From Symbioplanes lichenis (GTDB lineage: Bacteria; Actinomycetota; Actinomycetes; Mycobacteriales; Micromonosporaceae), in NCBI RefSeq assembly GCF_030709675.1, contig NZ_JAUZQD010000007.1:417928-481927 (forward strand): a DNA stretch of 64,000 nt, read 5' to 3'. Every line of letters begins with the position of its first letter. The first letter of the stretch is position 1. The notes beneath the pieces were generated by a model, which worked only from the letters and a program-made list of their open reading frames with translations, made no database searches and was not told where the DNA came from. A program made the translations under genes and the position numbers. Positions 15,924 to 24,166 of this stretch are shown here, one piece after another.

Positions 15924-16946
15924 GTGCTCATCAGCCAGCGGCCGTCCCTCTCGGAGGAGACGCTCAGCGAGACCCGCTCCCGGTTCACCATCGAGCCGCT
16001 CGAGCCGGGCTTCGGCTACACCCTCGGCAACTCGCTGCGGCGGACCCTGCTGTCGTCCATCCCGGGCGCGGCGGTCACCAGCATCAAGATCGACGGCGTC
16101 CTGCACGAGTTCACCACCATCCCCGGTGTCAAGGAGGACGTGGTCGAGCTGGTCATGAACGTCAAGGAGCTCACCGTCAGCTCCGAGCACGACGAGCCGG
16201 TCAGCATGTACCTGCGCAAGCAGGGCCCGGGCGACGTCACCGCCGGTGACATCCAGCCCCCGGCCGGCGTGTCCGTGCACAACCCCGACCTGAAGCTGGC
16301 CACGCTCAACAGCAAGGGCCGGCTCGACATGGAGCTCACCGTCGAGCGGGGCCGTGGCTACGTCACGGCGGCGCAGAACAAGAGCGCCGGCGCCGAGATC
16401 GGCCGCATCCCGGTCGACTCGATCTACTCGCCGGTCATGAAGGTGACCTACCGCGTCGAGGCGACCCGTGTCGAGCAGCGCACCGACTTCGACCGTCTGA
16501 TCATCGACGTCGAGTCCAAGGCGTCCATCTCGCCCCGCACCGCGCTGGCCTCGGCCGGCTCGACTCTCGTCGAGCTGTTCGGCCTCTGCCGCGAGCTGGA
16601 CGAGACCGCCGAGGGCATCGACATCGGCCCGTCGCCGCAGGACGCTCAGCTGGCCGCCGACCTGGCCCTGCCGATCGAGGAGCTGGACCTCACCGTCCGG
16701 TCGTACAACTGCCTCAAGCGCGAGGGCATCAACACGGTGGGCGAGTTGATCGGGCGGACGGAGGCCGACCTTCTGGATATAAGGAATTTCGGTCAGAAGT
16801 CGATCGACGAGGTCAAGATGAAGCTCGCCGGAATGGGCCTGGGCCTCAAGGACAGCGCGCCGTCCTTCGACCCGGCGCACGTGGTCGACTCGTTCGGCGA
16901 CGTGGACTACGACACCGACGACTACCGCGAGACCGAGCAGCTCTGA
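15924..16946 (+). CDS. rpoA: DNA-directed RNA polymerase alpha subunit
   Basis: 340 residues. The N-terminal domain (residues 1-230) dimerises and assembles beta and beta-prime (FTIEPLEPGFGYTLGNSLRR, SIPGAAVTSIKIDGVLHEF). The C-terminal domain (about 250-315) binds UP elements and activators (TVRSYNCLKREGINTVGEL, DIRNFGQKSIDEVKMKL). An acidic tail follows. GTG start with a weak AGAAAGAAG Shine-Dalgarno. Confidence 0.98.
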   Translation: MLISQRPSLSEETLSETRSRFTIEPLEPGFGYTLGNSLRRTLLSSIPGAAVTSIKIDGVLHEFTTIPGVKEDVVELVMNVKELTVSSEHDEPVSMYLRKQGPGDVTAGDIQPPAGVSVHNPDLKLATLNSKGRLDMELTVERGRGYVTAAQNKSAGAEIGRIPVDSIYSPVMKVTYRVEATRVEQRTDFDRLIIDVESKASISPRTALASAGSTLVELFGLCRELDETAEGIDIGPSPQDAQLAADLALPIEELDLTVRSYNCLKREGINTVGELIGRTEADLLDIRNFGQKSIDEVKMKLAGMGLGLKDSAPSFDPAHVVDSFGDVDYDTDDYRETEQL

Positions 16947-16977
16947 GCTGTCCGGCCTGAATTAGGAGCAACCGGAA

Positions 16978-17571
16978 ATGCCTACGCCCACCAAGGGTCC
17001 CCGCCTCGGCGGCAGCCCGGCGCACGAGAAGCTGCTGCTGGCCAACCTGGCCACGGAGCTCTTCCGGCACGGCAAGATCAAGACCACCGAGACGAAGGCC
17101 AAGCGCCTGCGTCCGCTGGCCGAGACGCTGATCACCAAGGCCAAGCGCGGTGACCTGCACGCCCGTCGCCGGGTGCTCGGCACGATCAAGGACAAGGACG
17201 TCGTGTACGCCCTGTTCGAGCAGATCGCGCCCCGCTACGGCAACCGCCCGGGCGGCTACACGCGGATCACCAAGACCGGCCCGCGCAAGGGTGACGCCGC
17301 TCCCATGGCCGTCATCGAGCTGGTCGAGGAGCTCGAGGTCGCGGCCACCACCGCGCCCGCGAAGAAGGCGGCCCGCAAGGCCGCCGCGCAGCAGGACAAG
17401 GTCGAGGCGCTGGCCCGCGAGGACGAGGCGCCCGCCGCCTCGAGCACGCCGGCCGAGGCCAAGGCCGACACCGATGGTGACCAGGACGCCGAGGCTCCCG
17501 TGAACGCCTCCGGCGACAAGGGTGCCGAGGGCCCGGGCGACCAGGCCGAGGGTGAAGACACCAAGGCCTGA
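16978..17571 (+). CDS. rplQ: 50S ribosomal protein L17, with acidic C-terminal extension
   Basis: L17 lies near the exit tunnel. The core (residues 1-118: MPTPTKGPRLGGSPAHEKLL, LFRHGKIKTTETKAKRLRPL) is normal. It carries an extra Ala/Lys then Asp/Glu/Gly-rich tail of about 75 residues, for 197 in total. ATG start, AGGAGCA upstream. It is the last gene of the alpha section and is followed by a terminator. Confidence 0.97.
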   Translation: MPTPTKGPRLGGSPAHEKLLLANLATELFRHGKIKTTETKAKRLRPLAETLITKAKRGDLHARRRVLGTIKDKDVVYALFEQIAPRYGNRPGGYTRITKTGPRKGDAAPMAVIELVEELEVAATTAPAKKAARKAAAQQDKVEALAREDEAPAASSTPAEAKADTDGDQDAEAPVNASGDKGAEGPGDQAEGEDTKA

Positions 17572-17584
17572 TCTTCAGGCAGCG

Positions 17585-17617
17585 ACGGCCCGGCCCCCTC
17601 ACGGGGTGCCGGGCCGT
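17585..17617 (+). terminator. Terminator after rplQ
   Basis: ACGGCCCGGC (17585-17594) pairs with GCCGGGCCGT (17608-17617), with an inner CCCC/GGGG and a short loop, then TTCC. It is 14 bases after rplQ and 17 before truA, so it ends the ribosomal transcript or limits read-through into truA. Confidence 0.7.
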
Positions 17618-17634
17618 TCCCATGGGAGGAAGAA

Positions 17635-18459
17635 GTGACGGAGACGACCCGGCTGCGGCTGGATGTCTCGTACGACGGCGGCGACTTCTCCGGCTGGGCG
17701 GCCCAGCCCACCCGCCGTACGGTCGCCGGGGTCCTCATCGAGGCCCTGCGCCGCCTCGCGGGCCCGGACGCCGAGCTGGGCCTGACCGTGGCCGGCCGCA
17801 CCGACGCCGGGGTGCATGCGACCGGCCAGGTGTGCCACATTGAGCTGCCCACCGAGCTGTGGGAGACCCTGCGTGGCTCGCTGCTCCGCCGCCTCGCGGC
17901 CCTCATGCCCCCGGACGCGCGGGTCAAGGCGGTCACCGAGGTGCCGGGCACGTTCGACGCGCGCTTCTCGGCGACCTTCCGGCGGTACGAGTACCGCGTC
18001 GCCGACACCCCGTACGGCCCCGACCCCCTGCGCCGTCACGACACGCTCGGCTGGGTCCGCCCGCTCGACCTGGGCCGGCTGAACGCGGCGGCGGAAGGGC
18101 TGGTGGGACTGCACGACTTCGCGGCCTTCTGCAAGCGCAAGGAGCACGCCACCACGATCCGCGCGATCACCCGCCTCGACTGGCGGCGCGACCCGGACGG
18201 GATCGCCGTGGCCACGGTGCAGGCCGACGCCTTCTGCCAGGCGATGGTGCGCAGCCTCGTCGGGGCGATGCTGACCGTGGGGGACGGGCGGCGCGACCCG
18301 GGCTGGCCGGCGAAGCTGCTGACGCTGCGGGAGCGGTCGAGCGAGGTGACGGTGGCGCCCGCGCACGGGCTCACGCTGGTCGAGGTGGGCTATCCGGACG
18401 AGGCCGAGTACGCCGGGCGGGCCGACGCGACCCGGCGGCTACGAAGTGCCGAGGAGTGA
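17635..18459 (+). CDS. truA: tRNA pseudouridine(38-40) synthase
   Basis: Isomerises uridines 38-40 in tRNA anticodon arms. The catalytic aspartate is in AGRTDAGVHATGQVCH (about residues 53-68). The N-terminus RLDVSYDGGDFSGWAAQP and the VRSLVGAMLTVGDGR segment are also typical. 274 residues, GTG start, GGGAGGAAGAA upstream. Its 3' end overlaps the convergent gene by 21 bases. Confidence 0.96.
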   Translation: MTETTRLRLDVSYDGGDFSGWAAQPTRRTVAGVLIEALRRLAGPDAELGLTVAGRTDAGVHATGQVCHIELPTELWETLRGSLLRRLAALMPPDARVKAVTEVPGTFDARFSATFRRYEYRVADTPYGPDPLRRHDTLGWVRPLDLGRLNAAAEGLVGLHDFAAFCKRKEHATTIRAITRLDWRRDPDGIAVATVQADAFCQAMVRSLVGAMLTVGDGRRDPGWPAKLLTLRERSSEVTVAPAHGLTLVEVGYPDEAEYAGRADATRRLRSAEE

Positions 18460-19080
18460 CTCGAACAGCTCCGCGGTGATCCGATCGGCGTCCGGATCGT
18501 CGTCGGGCACGACACCGCCGCCCGGGCGCGAGATCACGCAGTAGAGCAGGTACTGGCCCCGGGGCTGCCACGACGCCTGGCCGGGTGGCCCGATGAGCTG
18601 TCCGAAGCCGCCCCGGCCGTGCTCCACGAGGATCTGGGCGCGGTCGGCGGCGTCGCGGGCGGCGGGCGCGTCGCCGAGGGTGAAGACGCCGGCGGTCACG
18701 CGGTAGTCGCCGTACGGCGCCTGGAGCGCCGCCCGCACCACTTGGGCACAGCCGGTGTCCCGCAGCACGGTGGCCAGCTCGCCGGTCACGGCGGAGGCGC
18801 AGTTCGCGTCCCAGTGCGACAGCTGGACCGCGTACGGGGAAGTGGCGAAGACGTCCGCGACCGTGAGCGGGCCCGGGGGTGGGGTCCGGACGTCCGCGCG
18901 GCTCCGGGCGCCCTCGGCGAAGACGAAGAAGCCGGCGACCGCCACGATCGCCGTGAGAATGAGCGAGGCGAGCCCGCTGAGCAGGAGGTGTGGCGCCTCC
19001 CGCACGTCGGGCGACGGCGGCCTGCCGTGCCGGGGCCCGGAGGCGCGGTGGGCGGGTCGGGTGCGGCCACCGCTTGGCAT
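18439..19080 (-). CDS. Hypothetical single-pass membrane protein
   Basis: 213 residues. One hydrophobic helix near residues 33-54 (LLLSGLASLILTAIVAVAGF) follows a basic N-terminus. The rest appears extracytoplasmic and has three cysteines (in ANCASAV, DTGCAQV and LLYCVIS). It resembles actinobacterial hypothetical proteins near truA, but I assign no function. It is convergent with truA (21-base overlap) and divergent from the methyltransferase gene, so it is probably transcribed from the 19081-19154 gap. Confidence 0.75.
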   Translation of the reverse strand: MPSGGRTRPAHRASGPRHGRPPSPDVREAPHLLLSGLASLILTAIVAVAGFFVFAEGARSRADVRTPPPGPLTVADVFATSPYAVQLSHWDANCASAVTGELATVLRDTGCAQVVRAALQAPYGDYRVTAGVFTLGDAPAARDAADRAQILVEHGRGGFGQLIGPPGQASWQPRGQYLLYCVISRPGGGVVPDDDPDADRITAELFESLLGTS

Positions 19081-19154
19081 GCGCCGAAACTAGGCCGGTA
19101 CGGTGGTCGACCGGCGCACACCAGGTGCGCGCCGAGACAGGGGAGACTGACAGC

Positions 19155-19763
19155 GTGAGCGCCGATCATTACTTCAGTGCCGAGCCGGCGGTCCCCGAGA
19201 CCCGTGAGCAGATCGAGTTCGGCGTCGGGGGCCGGCAGTACGCCCTCGCGGCGTCCCGTGGCGTCTTCTCGTCCGGGCGGCTCGACCCGGGCACGGCCGT
19301 GCTGCTGCGCAAGGGGGACCTGCCGCGCGAGGGCGGCACGTTCCTGGACATCGGCTGCGGCTACGGCCCGATCACGTGCGTGCTCGCGGCGGAGGCGCCG
19401 GGTGCCACCGTGTACGCGATCGACGTCAACTCCCGGGCGCGCGCTCTCACCACGGAAAACGCGACGACCCTGGGCCTGGGCGACCGGGTGCGGGTGCTGG
19501 CGCCGGACGAGGTGCCGGCCGAGGCGGTCTTCGACCAGATCTGGAGCAACCCGCCCACCCACATCGGCAAGGCCGAGCTGCGCGAGCTGATGGCGCGCTG
19601 GCTGCCCCGGCTGGCGCCGGAAGGCGTGGCGTGGCTGGTGATCAATCGCAACCTCGGTGGTGACTCGCTGCACGCCTGGCTCGTCGAGCAGGGCTGGGAC
19701 GTGACGCGTACGGCCAGCCAGCGCGGCTTCCGTGTGTTGAAAGTGACGCGGAAAACAAGCTGA
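19155..19763 (+). CDS. Class I SAM-dependent methyltransferase, RsmC/RlmG-like
   Basis: 202 residues. SAM motif I FLDIGCGYGP (63-72), the acidic residue of motif II in VYAIDVNSRA, and NPPTHIG (132-138), which corresponds to the NPP[FY] motif IV of N-methyltransferases acting on rRNA guanine. The enzyme is single-domain, half the length of E. coli RsmC. GTG start at 19155 with GGGGAGA upstream. A candidate -10, TACGGT, lies at 19098. The exact substrate cannot be read from the sequence. Confidence 0.88.
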   Translation: MSADHYFSAEPAVPETREQIEFGVGGRQYALAASRGVFSSGRLDPGTAVLLRKGDLPREGGTFLDIGCGYGPITCVLAAEAPGATVYAIDVNSRARALTTENATTLGLGDRVRVLAPDEVPAEAVFDQIWSNPPTHIGKAELRELMARWLPRLAPEGVAWLVINRNLGGDSLHAWLVEQGWDVTRTASQRGFRVLKVTRKTS

Positions 19764-19794
19764 CCGGCGGGCCGCGACCGGGGACCATGTCCGC

Positions 19795-21450
19795 GTGGGT
19801 TATGTGGATGTCGCCGGCGTCGAGTTCGTGCTGCCGGACGGAAGAGTGCTCTTCTCCGACGTGTCGTTCCGGGTCGGGGAGGGGAAGAAGGTCGCCCTCG
19901 TCGGGCCGAACGGCGCGGGCAAGACGACGCTGCTGCGCATGGTCGCGGGCGACATCGCGGCGCCGGCCGGGTCGATCGCCCGGGTCGGCGGGCTCGGCGT
20001 CATGCGCCAGTTCATCGGCATGATCGGCGACGACCGGACGCTCGAGGACCTGGCGCTGTCGCTGGTCGTCCCGGCGCTCGGCCAGGCGGGGGCCAGGCTG
20101 GCGGCGGCCACGGCGGCGCTGGAGGCCGCGCCGGAATCGGAAAAGACGCAGATCGCGTACGCCAACGCGCTCACCGGCTGGGGCGAGGCCGGTGGCTACG
20201 ACGCCGAGGTGCTCTTCGACACGGTCGCGGTGTCCATCCTGGACAAGCCGTGGGAGCAGGTACGCAGCCGCCCGGTCCGGACCCTCTCCGGCGGCCAGCA
20301 GAAGCGGTTCGCCCTCGACCTGTTGCTCCGGGGCAGCGACGAGGTGCTGCTGCTCGACGAGCCGGACAACTTCCTCGACGTCCCGGGCAAGCGCTGGCTG
20401 GAGGCGCGGCTGCGCGAGTCGTCGAAGTCGGTGCTCTTCGTCTCGCACGACCGCGAGTTGCTGGCCCAGACCGCGGACCGGGTCGTGGCGGTGGAGGGCG
20501 GGGGCGCGTGGACGCATCCGGGTGGCTTCGCCTCCTGGCACGAGGCGCGCGCCGACCGGCACAGCCGGCTGCTGGAGCTGCGGCGCCGGTGGGACGAGGA
20601 GCACGAGAAGATCAAGGAGCTCGTCTTCACGCTCAAGAACAAGGCCGCCTACAACGACGGGCTGGCGTCGCGCTACCAAGCGGCCCAGACGCGACTGCGA
20701 AAGTTCGAGGAGGCGGGACCACCACCGCTGCCGCCGAAGGAACAGTCGTTGCGGATGAACCTGCGTGGGGGGCGTACGGGGAAAAGGGCCGTGATCTGCA
20801 CCGGGCTGGAGCTGGAGGATCTCACCTTCCCCTTCGACCTGGAGATCTGGTACGGCGACCGGGTCGCCGTGCTCGGCGCCAACGGCACGGGCAAGTCGCA
20901 CTTCCTGCGGCTGCTCGCGGCCGGCGGCACGGCCCCGGACGTCGACAACAAGCCGGTCGACGGCGCGCCGCTGGCCCACGTCGCGCACAACGGCGTGGCG
21001 CGGCTCGGCGCGCGGGTCCGGCCGGGTCACTTCTCGCAGACGCACGACCGGCCCGAGCTGCTGGAACGAACGCTGGTCGAGATCTTGTGGCGCGGCGACG
21101 AGCACCGGTCCGGAATGGACCGGGCGGGCGCGATGAAGGCCCTCAACCGCTACGAGCTCTCGGCGCAGGGTGATCAGCGGTTCGGCACGTTGTCCGGCGG
21201 GCAGCAGGCGCGTTTCCTGGTGCTGCTGCTGGAGCTGTCGGGGGCGACCGTGCTGCTGCTCGACGAGCCGACGGACAACCTGGACCTGGCGTCGGCGGAG
21301 GCGCTCGAGGAGGGGCTGAAGGCGTACGAGGGCACGGTGATCGCTGTCACGCACGATCGCTGGTTCACCCGGGGCTTCGACCGGTTCGTGCTGTTTCAGG
21401 GCGACGGGGACGTGGTCGAGACGCCCGAGCCGGTGTGGGACGTGCGGTAG
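19795..21450 (+). CDS. ABC-F family ATPase
   Basis: 551 residues, two ATP-binding cassettes and no membrane segments, so it belongs to the ABC-F ribosome-associated class and is not a transporter. First cassette: Walker A GPNGAGKTT (37-45), signature LSGGQQKR, Walker B LLDEPDNFLD. The charged linker is near residues 255-300. Second cassette: GANGTGKS (about 361-368), LSGGQQAR, LLDEPTDNLD. Members regulate translation or protect ribosomes from antibiotics; which of these applies is not decidable here. GTG start at 19795. Confidence 0.9.
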   Translation: MGYVDVAGVEFVLPDGRVLFSDVSFRVGEGKKVALVGPNGAGKTTLLRMVAGDIAAPAGSIARVGGLGVMRQFIGMIGDDRTLEDLALSLVVPALGQAGARLAAATAALEAAPESEKTQIAYANALTGWGEAGGYDAEVLFDTVAVSILDKPWEQVRSRPVRTLSGGQQKRFALDLLLRGSDEVLLLDEPDNFLDVPGKRWLEARLRESSKSVLFVSHDRELLAQTADRVVAVEGGGAWTHPGGFASWHEARADRHSRLLELRRRWDEEHEKIKELVFTLKNKAAYNDGLASRYQAAQTRLRKFEEAGPPPLPPKEQSLRMNLRGGRTGKRAVICTGLELEDLTFPFDLEIWYGDRVAVLGANGTGKSHFLRLLAAGGTAPDVDNKPVDGAPLAHVAHNGVARLGARVRPGHFSQTHDRPELLERTLVEILWRGDEHRSGMDRAGAMKALNRYELSAQGDQRFGTLSGGQQARFLVLLLELSGATVLLLDEPTDNLDLASAEALEEGLKAYEGTVIAVTHDRWFTRGFDRFVLFQGDGDVVETPEPVWDVR

Positions 21451-21453
21451 GTC

Positions 21454-21483
21454 TTTACGGCGGCGACGCGCCGGGGTTAGTGT
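21454..21483 (+). promoter_or_regulatory. Candidate promoter of the thiamine operon
   Basis: TTTACG (21454-21459) and TAGTGT (21478-21483) are 18 bases apart, just upstream of the TPP riboswitch. That is the position expected for a promoter whose 5' leader is the riboswitch itself. Confidence 0.5.
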
Positions 21484-21497
21484 CCGTAACGGAACAA

Positions 21498-21592
21498 CCC
21501 CACGGGAGTCCGGTGCACCGGGCTGAGAGGGGGGCTCGGTAGCCCCCGACCGTCGAACCTGATCCGGGTCATGCCGGCGCAGGGAGGAGCGT
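21498..21592 (+). promoter_or_regulatory. TPP riboswitch (THI element) upstream of thiE
   Basis: The conserved CGGGCTGAGAGG (pyrimidine-sensor side, near 21518-21530) and ACCTGATCCGGGTCATGCCG (about 21557-21576) are both present in the correct order, with a variable hairpin GGGGGCTCGGTAGCCCCC between them. The 3' strand of the closing helix, GCAGGGAGGAG, contains the thiE Shine-Dalgarno (GGAGG 21583-21587, eight bases before the GTG). TPP binding would therefore be expected to hide the ribosome-binding site. I see no terminator between it and thiE. Confidence 0.93.
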
Positions 21593-21595
21593 GTT

Positions 21596-22222
21596 GTGGA
21601 CTTTCCGTCTCTTCATGTCGTGACCGGTGCCCGGCCGGTTGCCGTCGTCACTGCGGCGATTGCTGCGGCCGTGCGGCTCGACGCGACCGACCGGCTGGCC
21701 GTGCAGGTGCGCGTCGAGGACGACGTGACCGACCGGGCGGCGTACGAGCTCGCGCTGGCCGTCGTCGACCTCTGCCGCCCGGCCGGGGTGATGTGCCTGG
21801 TCAACGATCGGTTGCACATCGCGCTGGCGGTCGGCGCCGACGGGGGTCACGTGGGTGCCGACGACCTGAGCGTGCCGGCGGCCCGGAAGGTGCTGGGCCC
21901 GGCCGCGGTGGTGGGCGCCACGTGCCGCGACGGCGATGACGCCCGGGCGGCGGTGGCGGCGGGGGCTACGTACCTCGGCGTGGGTCCGGCCTTTCTGACG
22001 GTGACCAAAAGCGGCCTGCCGGCGCCGCTCGGCCCGGACCAGGTCGGCGCGGTCGCGCGGGCCGTGCCGCAGACTCCGGTGGTCGGCATCGGCGGCATCA
22101 CCGTCGCGAACGCCGCCGAGCTGGTGCGCGCCGGGACGCACGGGATCGCCGTGGTCGGTGCCGTGGCGCACGCGCCCGATCCCGGTGAGGCCGTCGAGCA
22201 GCTGCTCAAGGCCCTGCCGTGA
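21596..22222 (+). CDS. thiE: Thiamine phosphate synthase
   Basis: Couples HMP-pyrophosphate to the thiazole phosphate to form thiamine monophosphate. The TIM-barrel signatures are present in order: LVNDRLHIA, GGHVGADD, AARKVLG, AGATYLGVGPAF, TVTKSG and VVGIGGI. The usual QLREKD strand is changed to VQVRVED, but the arginine remains. 208 residues, GTG start directly downstream of the TPP riboswitch; the stop overlaps thiO by four bases. Confidence 0.92.
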   Translation: MDFPSLHVVTGARPVAVVTAAIAAAVRLDATDRLAVQVRVEDDVTDRAAYELALAVVDLCRPAGVMCLVNDRLHIALAVGADGGHVGADDLSVPAARKVLGPAAVVGATCRDGDDARAAVAAGATYLGVGPAFLTVTKSGLPAPLGPDQVGAVARAVPQTPVVGIGGITVANAAELVRAGTHGIAVVGAVAHAPDPGEAVEQLLKALP

Positions 22223-23220
22223 CCGGCGTCGCCGTGATCGGCGGCGGCATCATCGGGCTGAGCATCGCCTGGCGGCTGCGGCGCAAGGGGATCAAGGTCA
22301 CTGTGTACGACGGCGGTGACGACGATGCCGCCTGGTACGCCGCGGCCGGGATGCTGGCGCCGGCGGGGGAGACCTCGTTCGGTCAGGAGGCGCTGACCGA
22401 GCTGCTGCTCGAGTCGTCGCGGCGCTGGCCCGCCTTCGCGGCCGAGCTGGCGCAGGAGTCGGGGCTGGACCTGGGTTACGACGCGACGGGTGCGCTTACC
22501 GTGGCGCTGACCAGCGACGACTTGTCCGTGGCGCAGCACGAGTGGCGGGGGGCGGCTGGTCGCGTACCCAGTGAATTGCGGGACCTCGAGCCCGCGCTGA
22601 CGCCGCGGATCCGGGGTGGCGCCTTCGTTCCGGGCGATCACCAGGTGGATCCGCGCCGGGTGGTCGCGGCGCTGCGGACGCTGGTGGACATCCGGGCGGG
22701 GAAGGTGTCGGAGCTGCCGCCGGGGAAGGTCGTCGTCGCGGCGGGGCTCGGTACGGCCGCACTGACCGGACTGCCCGTCCGGCCGGTCAAGGGTCTGGTG
22801 CTGCGGCTGCGCGGGGAGCCCGGCCTGCTCCGGCACGTGATCAACGGATACGTCGACGGGCGGCACGTCTATCTCGTCCCGCGCGCCGACGGCGAGATCG
22901 TCGTGGGCGCCACGCAGGAGGAGCGCGGCGACTTCACCGTGACCGCCGGGGCCGTGCTGGAGCTGCTGCGCTCGGCCGTCGACCTCGTGCCCGACCTGGC
23001 CGAGTGCGAGCTGACCGAGACGGTCGTGCGGCACCGGCCCTCCACCCCGGACAACGCCCCGCTGCTGGGCGAGCTCCGGCCGGGCGTCGTCGTCGCGGCC
23101 GGGCACCACCGCAACGGGATCCTGCTCGCGCCGGTCACCGCCGACCTGATCGCCGAGCTGGTCGCCACGGGCCGGGCCGATCCGCTGCTCGCCCCCTTCC
23201 CCCCTGGGAGGTTCGCGTGA
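22219..23220 (+). CDS. thiO: Glycine oxidase
   Basis: FAD enzyme that oxidises glycine to the dehydroglycine used for thiazole synthesis. Rossmann motif GGGIIGLSIAWRLRRKG at residues 8-24; AAGMLAPAGE and the C-terminal GHHRNGILLAP flavin contact are conserved. 333 residues. The GTG start overlaps the thiE stop and its stop overlaps thiS, a tightly coupled operon. Confidence 0.94.
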   Translation: MTGVAVIGGGIIGLSIAWRLRRKGIKVTVYDGGDDDAAWYAAAGMLAPAGETSFGQEALTELLLESSRRWPAFAAELAQESGLDLGYDATGALTVALTSDDLSVAQHEWRGAAGRVPSELRDLEPALTPRIRGGAFVPGDHQVDPRRVVAALRTLVDIRAGKVSELPPGKVVVAAGLGTAALTGLPVRPVKGLVLRLRGEPGLLRHVINGYVDGRHVYLVPRADGEIVVGATQEERGDFTVTAGAVLELLRSAVDLVPDLAECELTETVVRHRPSTPDNAPLLGELRPGVVVAAGHHRNGILLAPVTADLIAELVATGRADPLLAPFPPGRFA

Positions 23221-23414
23221 ACGTCATTCTCAACGGCAGCGCCACCACGGTGTCCGTCCATACGGTCGAGGGGCTCGTCGCCGGCGTGACCGAGGCCCGG
23301 CGCGGAGTCGCGGTCGCCGTGAACGGCGAGGTCGTCCCCCGCTCGGCCTGGCCCGGGGCGCAGCTGCGCGAGGGCGACAAGGTCGAGATCCTCACCGCCG
23401 CGCAGGGAGGCTGA
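23217..23414 (+). CDS. thiS: Sulfur carrier protein ThiS
   Basis: A ubiquitin-like 65-residue protein ending in the required Gly-Gly (TAAQGG), which is adenylated and thiocarboxylated to deliver sulfur to ThiG. VNGEVVPRSAW and LREGDKVEIL are family features. GTG at 23217 inside the thiO stop; thiG follows two bases after its stop. No ThiF adenylyltransferase gene is in this operon, so activation must use an enzyme encoded elsewhere. Confidence 0.95.
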   Translation: MNVILNGSATTVSVHTVEGLVAGVTEARRGVAVAVNGEVVPRSAWPGAQLREGDKVEILTAAQGG

Positions 23415-23416
23415 GC

Positions 23417-24166
23417 ATGCCGGACATCTTCAAGGACTCCCGCCTCATCCTGGGCACCGGCGGCGCCGAGAGCCTCGCCGCGCTCGAGGCCGCGATCGTC
23501 GCCTCGGGCACGGACATGGTGACCGTGGCGCTGCGCCGGATCGACGCGGCCGGGCCGGGACTGCTGCCGCTGCTGGACCGGCTCGGGGTGCGCGTGTTGC
23601 CGAACACGGCCGGTTGCTACACCGCCTCCGACGCGGTCAAGGCCGCCCGGCTGGCGCGCGACGCCTTCGAGACGGATCTCATCAAGCTCGAGGTCATCGG
23701 CGACGAGCGGACCCTGCTGCCCGACGGTGTCGAGCTGCTGCGGGCGGCGGAGATCCTGGTCGCGGACGGGTTCGGCGTGCTGGCCTACACCAGCGACGAC
23801 CCGATCCTGGCCCGCCGTCTGGCCGACGCCGGGTGCGCGGCGGTCATGCCCGCGGGCGCGCCGATCGGCTCCGGCCTGGGCATCTCCAACCCGCACCACA
23901 TCCGGCTCATCCGCGACAGCGTCACCGCGCCGGTGATCCTCGACGCGGGCATCGGGACGGCCTCCGACGCGGCGCTGGCCATGGAGCTGGGCTGCGACGG
24001 CGTCCTGATCGCCTCGGCCGTCACCCGGGCCGAGGACCCGGCGCGGATGGCGGCGGCGATGCGGCACGCCGTCGAGGCGGGGCGGCTCGCCTTCGGCGCC
24101 GGGCGGATTCCGCGGCGCTATCACGCACTGGCGTCCACATCGGACGCCGGGATGCCGCAGTGGTGA
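23417..24166 (+). CDS. thiG: Thiazole synthase
   Basis: Forms the thiazole phosphate from DXP, dehydroglycine and ThiS thiocarboxylate. The Schiff-base lysine lies in TDLIKLEVIGD (Lys90). The phosphate-binding regions MPAGAPIGSGLGI and VILDAGIGTASDAA are intact. 249 residues, ATG start with GGGAGG upstream. The stop overlaps the next gene (GTGA). Confidence 0.96.
   Translation: MPDIFKDSRLILGTGGAESLAALEAAIVASGTDMVTVALRRIDAAGPGLLPLLDRLGVRVLPNTAGCYTASDAVKAARLARDAFETDLIKLEVIGDERTLLPDGVELLRAAEILVADGFGVLAYTSDDPILARRLADAGCAAVMPAGAPIGSGLGISNPHHIRLIRDSVTAPVILDAGIGTASDAALAMELGCDGVLIASAVTRAEDPARMAAAMRHAVEAGRLAFGAGRIPRRYHALASTSDAGMPQW

Noticed and set aside
19642..21354. A 570-codon minus-strand frame opposite the ABC-F gene
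   Set aside because: It is Arg/Gln/Val-rich with no domain, while the plus strand has both ATP cassettes.
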